Assembly (NCBI GenBank): GCA_964646525.1
Contig: CAZYER010000006.1
Span: forward strand, 1-53,144
Reading direction: 5' to 3'
DNA from: GCA-002282575 sp964646525
Lineage (GTDB): Bacteria; Pseudomonadota; Gammaproteobacteria; Thiomicrospirales; Thiomicrospiraceae
Length of the DNA stretch: 53,144 nt
Shown here piece after piece: positions 8,116-16,372 of the stretch. Position numbers and translations under genes: made by a program. Below the pieces are notes generated by a model that was not told the origin of the DNA, ran no database searches, and saw only the letters and a list, made by a program, of their open reading frames with translations. The first letter of the stretch is position 1; each line of letters opens with the position of its first letter.

Positions 8116-8742
8116 ATGTCTGTTAATGAAAACCCTTGGGATCAACGCTTTGCCAGTGTGCAGGGGTTTATGTATGGAGAAGCCCCCAACGCTTGGATTG
8201 CCAGTCAATTACCGCAGTTGCCAAAGGATGCATCGGTGTTGGCAGTAGCTGACGGTGAAGGTCGGAATAGTGTCTGGTTGGCGCAACAAGGTTATCGGGC
8301 CTATAACTGGGATTATTCCCTTGTTGGATTAACTAAAACACAAGTGCTTGCACAGGCTTCAGGGGTGCAGGTGGTCACGCGACAACTGGATTTAATCCAT
8401 GATGTGTTACCTGAAGAGGCTTTTGATGCGTTGGTTGCGAGTTTCTTTCATGTGCCTAAGTCGGTTCAGCTGGCGTGTTGGCAGCGTTTGTTTGCTCGCT
8501 TAAAACCGGGTGGTGCTTTGATTGTACAGCTTTTCGATGAGTCTCAATTGCCGTTAACCAGTGGTGGTCCTAAGTCGCTTGACTTGCTTTATAATTTAGC
8601 GACCTGGCAACGTTTGTTGCAACACTGGCAGATCGAGGTGTGTGAAGTGGCAGAGGTTAATTTAGATGAAGGCAGCCACCATCAGGGGTTGGCTCAGGTC
8701 ATCAATATTAAAGCGGTTAAGCCCGTTGAGGAGCATCAATGA
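8116..8742 (+). CDS. Class I SAM-dependent methyltransferase
   Basis: A cytoplasmic methyltransferase of about 208 residues. The SAM-binding motif I is degenerate but recognisable (VLAVADGEGRNSVWLAQQG), followed by an acidic motif II position (YNWDYS) and a post-I segment LKPGGALIVQLF. The fold resembles TehB-like methyltransferases; the substrate is unknown. ATG 8116 has GGGAG at 5-nt spacing; ATG 8104 or 8113 are alternatives. It overlaps gmhA by 4 bp (ATGA), and with the upstream acyltransferase this suggests an envelope or LPS operon. Confidence 0.75.
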   Translation: MSVNENPWDQRFASVQGFMYGEAPNAWIASQLPQLPKDASVLAVADGEGRNSVWLAQQGYRAYNWDYSLVGLTKTQVLAQASGVQVVTRQLDLIHDVLPEEAFDALVASFFHVPKSVQLACWQRLFARLKPGGALIVQLFDESQLPLTSGGPKSLDLLYNLATWQRLLQHWQIEVCEVAEVNLDEGSHHQGLAQVINIKAVKPVEEHQ

Positions 8743-9332
8743 ATATTCGGCAATTATGGCAAGCAGAGTTAGCTTCAGCCGCACAAGTGTTGCAAGCCTT
8801 GCAGCAGGATTCCGTATTGCTGGACGATTTTGATCGCTGGGTCGTTTTGTGTGAGCAAGCCTTGCTTTCTGGAAAAAAGCTGTTGTTTATCGGTAATGGC
8901 GGTAGTGCGGCCGATGCGCAACACTTAGCCGCCGAGTTGGTGGTTCGATTTAAGCTAACGCGGCGTGGGCTGCCAGCCTTAGCCTTAACAGTCGACTCAT
9001 CGGCATTGACAGCTATTGGTAATGATTTTGGTTTCGACCAGTTGTTCTCACGTCAAGTTGAAGCACTGGGTGCAGAGGGCGATGTGTTGATTGCCCTAAC
9101 CACCAGTGGTAATTCAGAAAATGTATTGAGAGCCGTTCCAGTTGCGCAAGCGATGGGTATTCAGGTGGTGGCAATGACGGGTGCATCAGGTGGCAAAATA
9201 GCGACGATGGCTGATGTGTGTTTGCGTATGCCGAGTGATGATACGCCACGTATTCAAGAGGCTCATACCTTGTTGGGTCATATGCTGTGCGACCTATTAG
9301 AGCAGCGAATATTCACTAGTGAAAAAGCTTAA
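8739..9332 (+). CDS. gmhA: Sedoheptulose-7-phosphate isomerase (SIS domain)
   Basis: Converts sedoheptulose 7-phosphate to heptose 7-phosphate, the first step toward ADP-heptose for LPS inner core. The 197-residue SIS-domain protein has the GNGGSAADAQH motif (about residues 52-62), NDFGFDQLFSRQVEALG and TTSGNSENV, which match GmhA better than the related DnaA-binding protein DiaA. In Pseudomonas the gmhA gene sits between yraN and dolP; here that position (27555-27566) is empty and the gene lies elsewhere in a small LPS-like operon. A DiaA-like role is less likely but not excluded. Confidence 0.85.
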   Translation: MNIRQLWQAELASAAQVLQALQQDSVLLDDFDRWVVLCEQALLSGKKLLFIGNGGSAADAQHLAAELVVRFKLTRRGLPALALTVDSSALTAIGNDFGFDQLFSRQVEALGAEGDVLIALTTSGNSENVLRAVPVAQAMGIQVVAMTGASGGKIATMADVCLRMPSDDTPRIQEAHTLLGHMLCDLLEQRIFTSEKA

Positions 9333-9412
9333 TTAATGCTATTATTCAAGCCCAGTTAGACTGCGAAAGATACGAATTAACTGCGTCTAAATTACGTAAA
9401 AAAGATATTGAT

Positions 9413-10324
9413 ATGACTGACCAGAATGAGTTGATAAGTTTCGCGGCAGAAGCAATCCGCGTTCCTGAACAAACACAAGCACCTTGGCGTGTTTTGGTGG
9501 TGGATGATGATGGTGAAGTGCATCAAGCTACCCGATATGCCTTGGAAGGCAGGTTTTTATTAGATCGATCTATCAACTTAATCCATGCTTACAGTGCAGC
9601 TGAAGCTGAAGAGCTGTTACGACAAATGCCAGATATTGCGGTGGTATTGCTGGATGTGGTGATGGAATCTGATGATAGTGGTCTGTGTTTGATCGACCTG
9701 ATTAGAGATCAGCTCAATTATCGTTGTTTGCGTATTATTCTGCGTACTGGTCAGCCAGGTACCGCACCCGAATCAACGTTGGTTGCGCGTTATGATATTC
9801 ATGATTATATGTTGAAAACCGATGTAAGTTATGAAAGGCTCGTTACCAGTTTAACGACCGCAATCAGAACTTATCAACAATTGGCTAATATGACCTTGAT
9901 GGAGCATCAATTAGCATCAGCGGTTCGTGCTGTCGATCGTTGTTTAGATTTGCATCAGCCAGAAACCTTTGCCCAATTCTACTGTCAGCAACTCAAGAGT
10001 ATTTATCAGCTATCCCCGTTGATGGCCGTATTTTGGTTGCCAGAGGCTATTGAAAGTGCGCGTATTGTGGCGACTGATGAAAGTCACCAAGCGTGGTTAG
10101 GTCAAGAGCTGTTTTCGCTGACCGAAGAAGTAGACTTAATTGATTATGTTCAAGAGGTGATGCAGTCTGGGTGTGTCAGTTACACGGATTGTTTGTTGCT
10201 TGGTTCGGCTCAACACCGTTTGTTGGTGGTGTTATTGGATGATAATATTGCTGATCATGTACTGGCTGAGAGTTGGCAAGTCTTTCATTCATTAATGGGT
10301 GTTTGCTTCAAGCACGTTTGCTAG
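9413..10324 (+). CDS. Response regulator with DUF3369-like output region
   Basis: A 303-residue cytoplasmic two-component regulator. The receiver domain covers about residues 25-150, with acidic DDD at 31-33, phosphoacceptor Asp81 (VVLLDVVMES) and Lys135 (DYMLKTD). After it comes a helical/GAF-like part with the spacing of DUF3369 response regulators (residues about 150-300). There is no helix-turn-helix, GGDEF, EAL or HD-GYP domain, so output is probably by protein interaction. The next gene, a histidine kinase, starts just after its stop, and the four genes 9413-13663 form one tight unit. No obvious promoter was identified in the 80-bp gap upstream. Confidence 0.83.
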   Translation: MTDQNELISFAAEAIRVPEQTQAPWRVLVVDDDGEVHQATRYALEGRFLLDRSINLIHAYSAAEAEELLRQMPDIAVVLLDVVMESDDSGLCLIDLIRDQLNYRCLRIILRTGQPGTAPESTLVARYDIHDYMLKTDVSYERLVTSLTTAIRTYQQLANMTLMEHQLASAVRAVDRCLDLHQPETFAQFYCQQLKSIYQLSPLMAVFWLPEAIESARIVATDESHQAWLGQELFSLTEEVDLIDYVQEVMQSGCVSYTDCLLLGSAQHRLLVVLLDDNIADHVLAESWQVFHSLMGVCFKHVC

Positions 10325-10338
10325 GTGGTGCTTCGCTC

Positions 10339-11970
10339 ATGACGAACCAAAGTCGTTTGCCATCTTGGTTGCGCTGGTGGCAATCGCTTAGGTTACGCTT
10401 ACTCTTTACGTTACTGACTGTGATGTTCGGTTTTTATATTTGGATAGAGCATAACGTTGCATCGGTATTGACGGATGTCGCACTAGAACATAGCAAAAGT
10501 AGTATTCATCTTACCTCCGAAACTCTTAACCTTGCGATCACCCCTCATACCACCTTAACAGGCCTTAGAGGGCTAGATGATTACTTCAATGAGTTGTTGA
10601 AGTATGATGGTAGTGGTTTGGTTTACTTAGTGCTTTATGATGAGCATGGCGTGGTGTTGGCGGGATCAGGACTCGAATTTTATAATACGCAAGCCAGCAA
10701 CTTACCCTTATCGACTCAAATTCAGCGAGGCGTGGTGCATGTGCGTCAGCCCATTTTAATTTTGAATGATCAAATCGGCGAATTGCGTTACGGTTTATCC
10801 CTATTGGCTTTTGATCAGAGCATTAAGCGTATTCACCAGAATAATTTATGGGTATTGTTTTTAGCCATTTTATTGGTGGTTGCCGCACTGCTGTTAAGCT
10901 TCACATGGGTTAATCAGCGCTTTTCGCGTTTGATGAAAGCCAGTCAGGCATTGGCCAAAGGAGATTATCAGGTTAGAGCTCCCGTTGATCATCAAGATGA
11001 ATTAAGTTTGTTAGCTCAATCTTTTAATACGATGGCTGATGCAGTAGCAACCCGTATTCAAGCCTTAGAGTCGAGTCAAGCCAAAGTAGAACAGTTGAAT
11101 GCTGAGTTAGAAGCGCGTGTTGCTGAGCGTACGCTGGCTTTGACTAGCGCCTTACGTACACTTGAAGACACCCAACAACACCTAATCCAGTCAGAAAAAT
11201 TGGCAAGCCTAGGGGCGTTGGTTGCTGGTATTTCTCATGAGTTAAATACGCCTGTGGGTAATGCGTTAACCGTGGTGACAACATTGGCGGATAAGCATCG
11301 AGCTTTCTTGGAGATTGTGAATGCTGGTCAATTACGCAAATCAGATTTAGACGCTTATATTGCCAGTGTACAGGAAGCAGAGCGTTTAGCGAGTCGCAAT
11401 TTGCGCAAAGCGTCGGACCTGATACATAGCTTTAAACAAGTGGCTATTGATCAAACCAGTTATCAATGTCGAGACTTTCAGCTATTGGAAACGGTAGAAG
11501 AGGTGCTGATGACCATTAAGCCGATGATGCGACATGCGGATGTAACCATTGTCACAGATATTCCAGCACGTCTGTCCTTGCGTAGTTTTCCTGGTCCTTT
11601 AGGGCAAATTATTACCAATATGGTGGCGAATGCCTTAAATCATGCCTTTGATGAGCAGAGTCGTTTGGCGCAAATTCGTATTATTGCGGTGCTTAATGAT
11701 GATAGGGATTGGGTTAATTTAACGATAGAAGACAATGGTAAGGGTATTGCGCCAGAGCATCTAAAAAAAGTATTTGATCCTTTTTTTACTACCCGATTAG
11801 GTCAAGGTGGCAGTGGTCTGGGATTGCACATCGTACATAATTTAGTGACGGGTATTATGGGAGGTAAGATTATTGTTGAAAGCCAGCTGCAAAAAGGAAC
11901 GCGATTTATCATGAAGTTACCCGTAAACGCGCAGCAATTAAATCATCAGAGTGGGCAGACTTTATTATGA
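10339..11970 (+). CDS. Membrane sensor histidine kinase
   Basis: A 543-residue inner-membrane kinase. From this start there is a transmembrane helix at about 19-36, a periplasmic sensor region of about 130 residues, a second helix at about 171-193, a HAMP domain, a coiled coil (about 245-285), and a DHp domain with His300 in ISHELNTPVGN. The ATPase domain shows NALNHAF (N box), DNGKGI (G1) and GGSGLGLHIV (G2). The open frame starts at 10273 inside the upstream gene, but ATG 10339 gives a normal N-terminus just after the regulator stop. It overlaps the porin-like gene by 4 bp. The periplasmic domain was not recognised. Confidence 0.9.
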   Translation: MTNQSRLPSWLRWWQSLRLRLLFTLLTVMFGFYIWIEHNVASVLTDVALEHSKSSIHLTSETLNLAITPHTTLTGLRGLDDYFNELLKYDGSGLVYLVLYDEHGVVLAGSGLEFYNTQASNLPLSTQIQRGVVHVRQPILILNDQIGELRYGLSLLAFDQSIKRIHQNNLWVLFLAILLVVAALLLSFTWVNQRFSRLMKASQALAKGDYQVRAPVDHQDELSLLAQSFNTMADAVATRIQALESSQAKVEQLNAELEARVAERTLALTSALRTLEDTQQHLIQSEKLASLGALVAGISHELNTPVGNALTVVTTLADKHRAFLEIVNAGQLRKSDLDAYIASVQEAERLASRNLRKASDLIHSFKQVAIDQTSYQCRDFQLLETVEEVLMTIKPMMRHADVTIVTDIPARLSLRSFPGPLGQIITNMVANALNHAFDEQSRLAQIRIIAVLNDDRDWVNLTIEDNGKGIAPEHLKKVFDPFFTTRLGQGGSGLGLHIVHNLVTGIMGGKIIVESQLQKGTRFIMKLPVNAQQLNHQSGQTLL

Positions 11971-13151
11971 AGATGCGCATATGGGATATCAAAATGCTGT
12001 CTGTCCTATTGGTGTTGTTAATGGGGGGGAAAACTCATGCACAGTGGCATGGTTTCGCTTCAGCCAGTGCTGTTTGGTTTTCTAATCCGAATGCAGATTT
12101 TGTATACAACAATCTCTCTAGTGGGGCGGGCAGAACCCATAACGTTGATTTTGGTTTAGACACCAATCTGGGGTTGCAGTGGAGTGGTTCACCTGTTTCA
12201 GGTATGCGACTGAATGGTCAGGGTGTGCTTGCTCGTAATGCTGCTAATCGCTTTACACCAAGCGTAACGCTGGCAAATATGGCGTTAGATCTCAATTCAG
12301 ACTTTTCGCTGACACTGGGTCGGGTGCAAAATCCCAATTTCCTCTATTCAGATTACCGCCACGTGCATTATGCCTTACCTTGGGTTCGTCCACCACGTGA
12401 GGTTTATGGAATCACCAGTATTTTTAATTATGATGGTGTTCAGGTCAATATAGAGTTGTTTGGTCGTGGGGAAACTAGCCTGCGCTTAACGGCAGGATTA
12501 GCGCAAGCCGATACGGATTACTCTCGTGATGGTGGGGAAACAGTTGATAGATTAAAAGCGACTAAGATGCGTTATGCTTCCTTAGCATGGCGAGCGTCTG
12601 ACTGGCTGGTTAAATTGAGTTATGAGCAGGGAAGCTTATTTACCGACAATGCGGTCATTAATAAAGCCATGGCAACAATTGCACAAACCGATATTTTGCT
12701 TGCTCAGCAAATGGCATTAGATGGTAAAGACTATCGTTTTATGGCGTTGGGTGTACGTTATGATGCCGATGACCACTTGTGGTTGTTCGAGGCCGCCCAT
12801 CGGGATTTGGATGCCTATTTTGGTCGACGTTCGGGCGTTTATACCACTTATGGGCATCGTTTGGGTGTTTATATGCCTTATATCACTTTGGCACGTACTT
12901 GGACAGAAGTGAGTAGCAGTCAGAATACGATGGCGCAAGCGCTTTACGATAGTGTTAAGTATTCACTCACCTCTTTTACTTTAGGTCTCAGCTATGAGTG
13001 GTCGTCTCGAATGACGGTGAAGAGTGAGGTGCAATGGCTTAAACCCGATGCAGGAAGTCGCTGGGCCTATGAAAAATATAGTAGTTCTTATAATTTTGCT
13101 GCGCCCAGTGAAGATGTTTTGTTGTCAATTGGTATCAGTACGGTATTTTGA
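11967..13151 (+). CDS. Outer-membrane beta-barrel (porin-like) protein
   Basis: A 394-residue exported protein with a signal peptide ending near THA-Q (about residue 25). It is rich in alternating aromatic/polar strands and ends in a terminal Phe (STVF), the signature recognised by the Bam machinery. This fits a porin or porin-like channel; no substrate can be assigned. It is encoded with a histidine kinase (4-bp overlap upstream) and a binding-protein-like gene (next start 13154), so it may supply or gate the ligand of the signalling system. This functional link is inference. Confidence 0.78.
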   Translation: MKMRIWDIKMLSVLLVLLMGGKTHAQWHGFASASAVWFSNPNADFVYNNLSSGAGRTHNVDFGLDTNLGLQWSGSPVSGMRLNGQGVLARNAANRFTPSVTLANMALDLNSDFSLTLGRVQNPNFLYSDYRHVHYALPWVRPPREVYGITSIFNYDGVQVNIELFGRGETSLRLTAGLAQADTDYSRDGGETVDRLKATKMRYASLAWRASDWLVKLSYEQGSLFTDNAVINKAMATIAQTDILLAQQMALDGKDYRFMALGVRYDADDHLWLFEAAHRDLDAYFGRRSGVYTTYGHRLGVYMPYITLARTWTEVSSSQNTMAQALYDSVKYSLTSFTLGLSYEWSSRMTVKSEVQWLKPDAGSRWAYEKYSSSYNFAAPSEDVLLSIGISTVF

Positions 13152-13153
13152 CG

Positions 13154-13663
13154 ATGATTCGGCTTAATTTCGGTTTGATCGGTTTATTGTTTTTGTCTTG
13201 CTTATCTTGGTCGGCATCTGCTGCGTGGCAAATTGTAACGCACCGAGATTCTGAATTAACACCGTTGCAACTAGTCGATGTGAAATTGCTGTTTATGGAA
13301 GGCTTGGTGCAGGGAAAATCACCACAGTTAATTGATTTAAATGATGAAAACCTGCGTGGTCAGTTTTATGAGTCGGTACTGGGTATATCACAAAACCGAT
13401 GGCGTGCTCATTGGGCTAAACGGGTATTTACAGGCAGTCGCCAATTACCTAAACAGTTCGCTCTGGATTATATAACGCAATATTTGGATACCAATCCGAA
13501 CGCTGTTGCTTATTTACCGAACGAAATACCGATTCCCGAAACCCTCAAGGTGATTTACTGTTCTCCGCATCAAGGCGTCACGATGGAGGGTTCTGGTTGT
13601 GCGCCAACGTCGCCAGTTCATAACCGTTTGGTCAAGAAGCCATTGATTAATGACGTCGATTAA
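13154..13663 (+). CDS. Small periplasmic binding-protein-like exported protein
   Basis: A 169-residue protein with a signal peptide (cleavage near SASAAW). The body resembles short PstS-like (PBP-like) domain proteins: an early segment ending LFMEG, then a DLNDENLRGQFYESVLG segment, an HWAKRVFTGSRQLPK segment, and a C-terminal NPNAVAYLPN resembling the usual NPGAIGY. Such proteins often bind small anions, but the ligand here is unknown. The start is ATG 13154, three bases past the porin stop; the frame also opens at TTG 13148. The gene overlaps convergent ispB by 17 bp. No ABC permease genes accompany it, which favours sensing over import. Confidence 0.68.
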   Translation: MIRLNFGLIGLLFLSCLSWSASAAWQIVTHRDSELTPLQLVDVKLLFMEGLVQGKSPQLIDLNDENLRGQFYESVLGISQNRWRAHWAKRVFTGSRQLPKQFALDYITQYLDTNPNAVAYLPNEIPIPETLKVIYCSPHQGVTMEGSGCAPTSPVHNRLVKKPLINDVD

Positions 13664-14615
13664 CCGCCAGCTCTGCCAGCTCAATTAATGCCGTTTTGTA
13701 AGGGCTCTCTGGTAATACAGATAATGCATTAATGGCTCGATCTGACGCTGCTAGTGCTTGCTTTAGGGTGTCTGCTAGGGCACCTGTACGATGAATAATT
13801 GCGGTAATTCGTGCTAGGTTGTCATCACTGCCTTGTTCGATGGCCTGGCGAATTAATTGCTGTTCTTCTAGTTCAGCACGAGCCAGTGCCAGAATTAAAG
13901 GGAGTGTGGGTTTGCCTTCTGCCAAGTCTTTACCCAACGCTTTTCCTAATTCGCTTTCATCGGCACTGTAATCAAGCACATCGTCAATCAGTTGATAGGC
14001 ATTACCCAGCTCTTTGCCGTAACTTGCAAGCGCCGCTTCGGTGGCTGCATTCTGATTGGCCAACACAGCACCCAGTTGAGCCGATGCTTCAAAGAGTTTG
14101 GCTGTTTTTCGGTAAATAACTTGAAAGTAACGTTCGCTATCTGTGTCTGGGTCGTGACAGTTTAACAATTGAAGTACTTCACCCGCTGCGATGACATTGG
14201 TTGCTTCGGCCATAATGGACAAAATGCGAAGATTTTGTGGTTCGACCATCAGCTCAAATGAGCGCGAGTATAAAAAATCGCCCACCAGTACGCTGGCTGC
14301 ATTACCCCAATTGGCATTGGCGGTAGCTTTACCACGACGCGTATCCGCTTCATCAACGACATCATCATGTAATAGTGTCGAGGTGTGAATAAACTCAACG
14401 ACAGCTGCCATGGTGTGATGGTGCGTACCTTGATAGCCACAAGCCTTGGCTGCTAGCAGCAATATTAAGGGACGTACTCGCTTACCGCCACTTTGAATAA
14501 TGTGGTGACCAATTTGGTTAATCAAAGCGACATCCGAACTCAAACGTGTCAGGATAAGTTGATCGGTTGCGTGTAAATCATCGGCAACGCAGGCGCGTAT
14601 GCGATTAATGCTCAT
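13647..14615 (-). CDS. ispB: Polyprenyl (octaprenyl) diphosphate synthase
   Basis: A 322-residue trans-prenyltransferase that builds the quinone side chain from IPP and FPP. Both aspartate-rich motifs are present: LLHDDVVDEADTRRG (first, near residue 85) and LIDDVLDY (second, near residue 212), along with GGKRVRP near residue 43. Chain length (octaprenyl or longer) cannot be set from sequence alone. The common neighbours rplU, rpmA and obg are not adjacent here. It lies 62 bp behind a DedA gene on the same strand. Confidence 0.95.
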   Translation of the reverse strand: MSINRIRACVADDLHATDQLILTRLSSDVALINQIGHHIIQSGGKRVRPLILLLAAKACGYQGTHHHTMAAVVEFIHTSTLLHDDVVDEADTRRGKATANANWGNAASVLVGDFLYSRSFELMVEPQNLRILSIMAEATNVIAAGEVLQLLNCHDPDTDSERYFQVIYRKTAKLFEASAQLGAVLANQNAATEAALASYGKELGNAYQLIDDVLDYSADESELGKALGKDLAEGKPTLPLILALARAELEEQQLIRQAIEQGSDDNLARITAIIHRTGALADTLKQALAASDRAINALSVLPESPYKTALIELAELAVNRRH

Positions 14616-14677
14616 AACATAGGCTTTCGTTGGTGAATAAAACAGCTCTTTATTGTAACCAAAGCGATAGCATGGGT

Positions 14678-15301
14678 CTATGCCAGTGTTTCATCTTTAG
14701 TGTTTTTCTTGCGATTTCGCTTCCATAACCAATAGCCTAGCATACTGGTAATGAGTAGCCCCAGTGCTAACCAAGCCCCCATTTCGCTTTGATCGGCAAG
14801 CCACCCTAGTATGAAGCCTGGAGCAAGATAGGCTGGCGCCCAAATCATGGCAGATACCACATTCCAAGCAGTAAACTTCTTCTGAGTCATGCCTAAAATG
14901 CCAGCTAATACAGGAATGGTGGCACGTAACGGACCAAAAAAGCGTCCAATCAAGATTGAAATACCACCCCAGCAGGTAAAAAAATCCTCACCATGTACCA
15001 CCCAGTCTGGATGTTTACTTAATGGCCACATATTTAAAATTCGGTAGCGATAGTGTTTGCCAATCCAGAAACTTAGGCCATCGCCAACAACAGCACCGAC
15101 AATGCACCAAAAAATAACCAACCAAGGATCGAGTACATTGGTGGCAATCAGTCCACCCAGCATCAGCATAAACGGCAAGCCAGGCACCAGAATGCCTAAA
15201 ATAACCATCGACTCAACAAAGGCAATCAGAAAAATGACCCACCACGCATGCTCTTGATGCGTGATTACCCACTGATTGATTAAGTCGATGTATTCAGTCA
15301 T
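14678..15301 (-). CDS. DedA/VTT-family membrane protein
   Basis: A 207-residue integral membrane protein of the DedA family, thought to act in lipid carrier or phospholipid flipping and proton-motive-force homeostasis. Visible family features are the PGLPFMLMLGG segment and the FFGPLRATIPVLAG segment with the conserved Arg, plus about five transmembrane helices. The C-terminus is basic (WKRNRKKN). It starts 6 bp after the stop of an exported unknown (15308-16120), so the two are likely co-transcribed. Confidence 0.9.
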   Translation of the reverse strand: MTEYIDLINQWVITHQEHAWWVIFLIAFVESMVILGILVPGLPFMLMLGGLIATNVLDPWLVIFWCIVGAVVGDGLSFWIGKHYRYRILNMWPLSKHPDWVVHGEDFFTCWGGISILIGRFFGPLRATIPVLAGILGMTQKKFTAWNVVSAMIWAPAYLAPGFILGWLADQSEMGAWLALGLLITSMLGYWLWKRNRKKNTKDETLA

Positions 15302-15307
15302 GCTGTT

Positions 15308-16120
15308 TTAGCTGCGTTTAAATTGACTGATCAGTTGATCGAATTTTTTAGCGTCGGGGCTGTCGTTAAGATCTTTGCTCAGTAAACGACGGCTTTTTTT
15401 TGCGTCTTCGATAATTTTATCTATGGCTTGTATCATGAAAAAGCCGTAACTATCTTCGTTCATGGTCGTGAAGTCTCGTTGGTTAGCAAACCACAGTTGC
15501 TTGAGTTTAGGTTCGGCAGCAAAACGTTGTTGTAGATGTTCTAAGAGTTTGTTGGTATTGGCTAGTCGCTTAGGAATGGGATAGATGTTGAAGTTAGCAC
15601 CTTGGTAAGCATCGTATTCCATGACCATAAGCTCACTCACTCGTGCCAGATCAAGCATGCCACGCTCTTTAACGAGGCGTTGACCTTCGGTTAGGCGGTC
15701 GCGCTCAATAACAGGATGGCGATCGACCCATTTAAGAAAGGTAAGCAACCAGTTTTGGCGCTCGTAATAACGATTGTAGCCAACTGCCCAAGGATAGATC
15801 TGCAAGTTGGAAAAAACTTCTTCTTTTTCGGTGCGCAAGACATCTGGTGTTTGCCAACCTACAGTATCGTTGGTGTTCAGCGCACAACTAATTCCCGATG
15901 AAAAGGCTTTGGTTGCGGTAATTGATTGCACGTAAACATTGGTTTGTTTTTCGTTGATTAGACCTACAACCTTACCTTGTCCGTAAGCGTCGTCATCAAT
16001 ATTGATGGCAGGCATATCAATCCATACACGGTCGCCTACTTGGGGTGTGTAAGCAAAAACATGACCACTAATCAGCCATAAGAATGCGACAAGCGTTGTG
16101 CCAACGAGTTTTTGTTTCAT
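15308..16120 (-). CDS. Exported protein of unknown function
   Basis: A 270-residue protein with a clear signal peptide (residues 1-23, cleaved before YTPQVG). The mature N-terminus (VGDRVWIDM...GKVVGLI...VYVQS) looks like a small beta-barrel; the remainder is helical and highly charged near the end. No family was recognised. The frame extends to 16174, but ATG 16120 has AGG about 8 nt upstream and starts a proper signal peptide. It is the promoter-proximal gene of the dedA unit. A periplasmic or outer-membrane location is likely. Confidence 0.7.
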   Translation of the reverse strand: MKQKLVGTTLVAFLWLISGHVFAYTPQVGDRVWIDMPAINIDDDAYGQGKVVGLINEKQTNVYVQSITATKAFSSGISCALNTNDTVGWQTPDVLRTEKEEVFSNLQIYPWAVGYNRYYERQNWLLTFLKWVDRHPVIERDRLTEGQRLVKERGMLDLARVSELMVMEYDAYQGANFNIYPIPKRLANTNKLLEHLQQRFAAEPKLKQLWFANQRDFTTMNEDSYGFFMIQAIDKIIEDAKKSRRLLSKDLNDSPDAKKFDQLISQFKRS

Positions 16121-16162
16121 GAAATTGACCTGCTTTGAATTATGAATGCGCCCTAACAGGTT

Positions 16163-16191
16163 ACAATAATGCACAATGCGTTGTGGTGCAA
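16163..16191 (-). promoter_or_regulatory. Possible promoter of the exported-unknown/dedA operon
   Basis: Minus-strand -35 TTGCAC (16186-16191) and -10 TATTGT (16163-16168) with a 17-bp spacer. The spacer holds an inverted repeat, CACAA-TGCG-TTGTG (16172-16185), which could be a repressor site. The match to consensus is moderate. Confidence 0.4.
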
Positions 16192-16267
16192 GCAGTTGCC
16201 ACTGAAAATATCGGTGACCTCCACCGGCTTTAACGGGAAGGGGATCTGGGGGAAGGATTGCACAAAA

Positions 16268-16295
16268 AAGGATTTAATCATTTGATTAAGTCCTT
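16268..16295. other. Inverted repeat in the rlmKL upstream region
   Basis: AAGGATTTAATCA (16268-16280) and TGATTAAGTCCTT (16283-16295) pair over 13 positions with one wobble. The segment TCCTTCC (16291-16297) can instead pair with GGAAGGA (16251-16257), so two exclusive folds exist. Whether it is transcribed is unknown. Confidence 0.45.
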
Positions 16296-16321
16296 CCACC
16301 AGAAGTAAAACAAACTTGGAT

Positions 16322-16354
16322 ACGCTATAAATCCCACTTAAAGATTTATAGCGT
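16322..16354 (+). promoter_or_regulatory. Perfect 12-bp hairpin just upstream of rlmKL
   Basis: ACGCTATAAATC (16322-16333) and GATTTATAGCGT (16343-16354) form a perfect stem with a 9-nt loop, ending 18 nt before the rlmKL start. There is no T-run, so it is not a terminator. It could be a translational control element or a DNA operator. Confidence 0.5.
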
Positions 16355-16372
16355 TATCCCATAAGGACAGTT

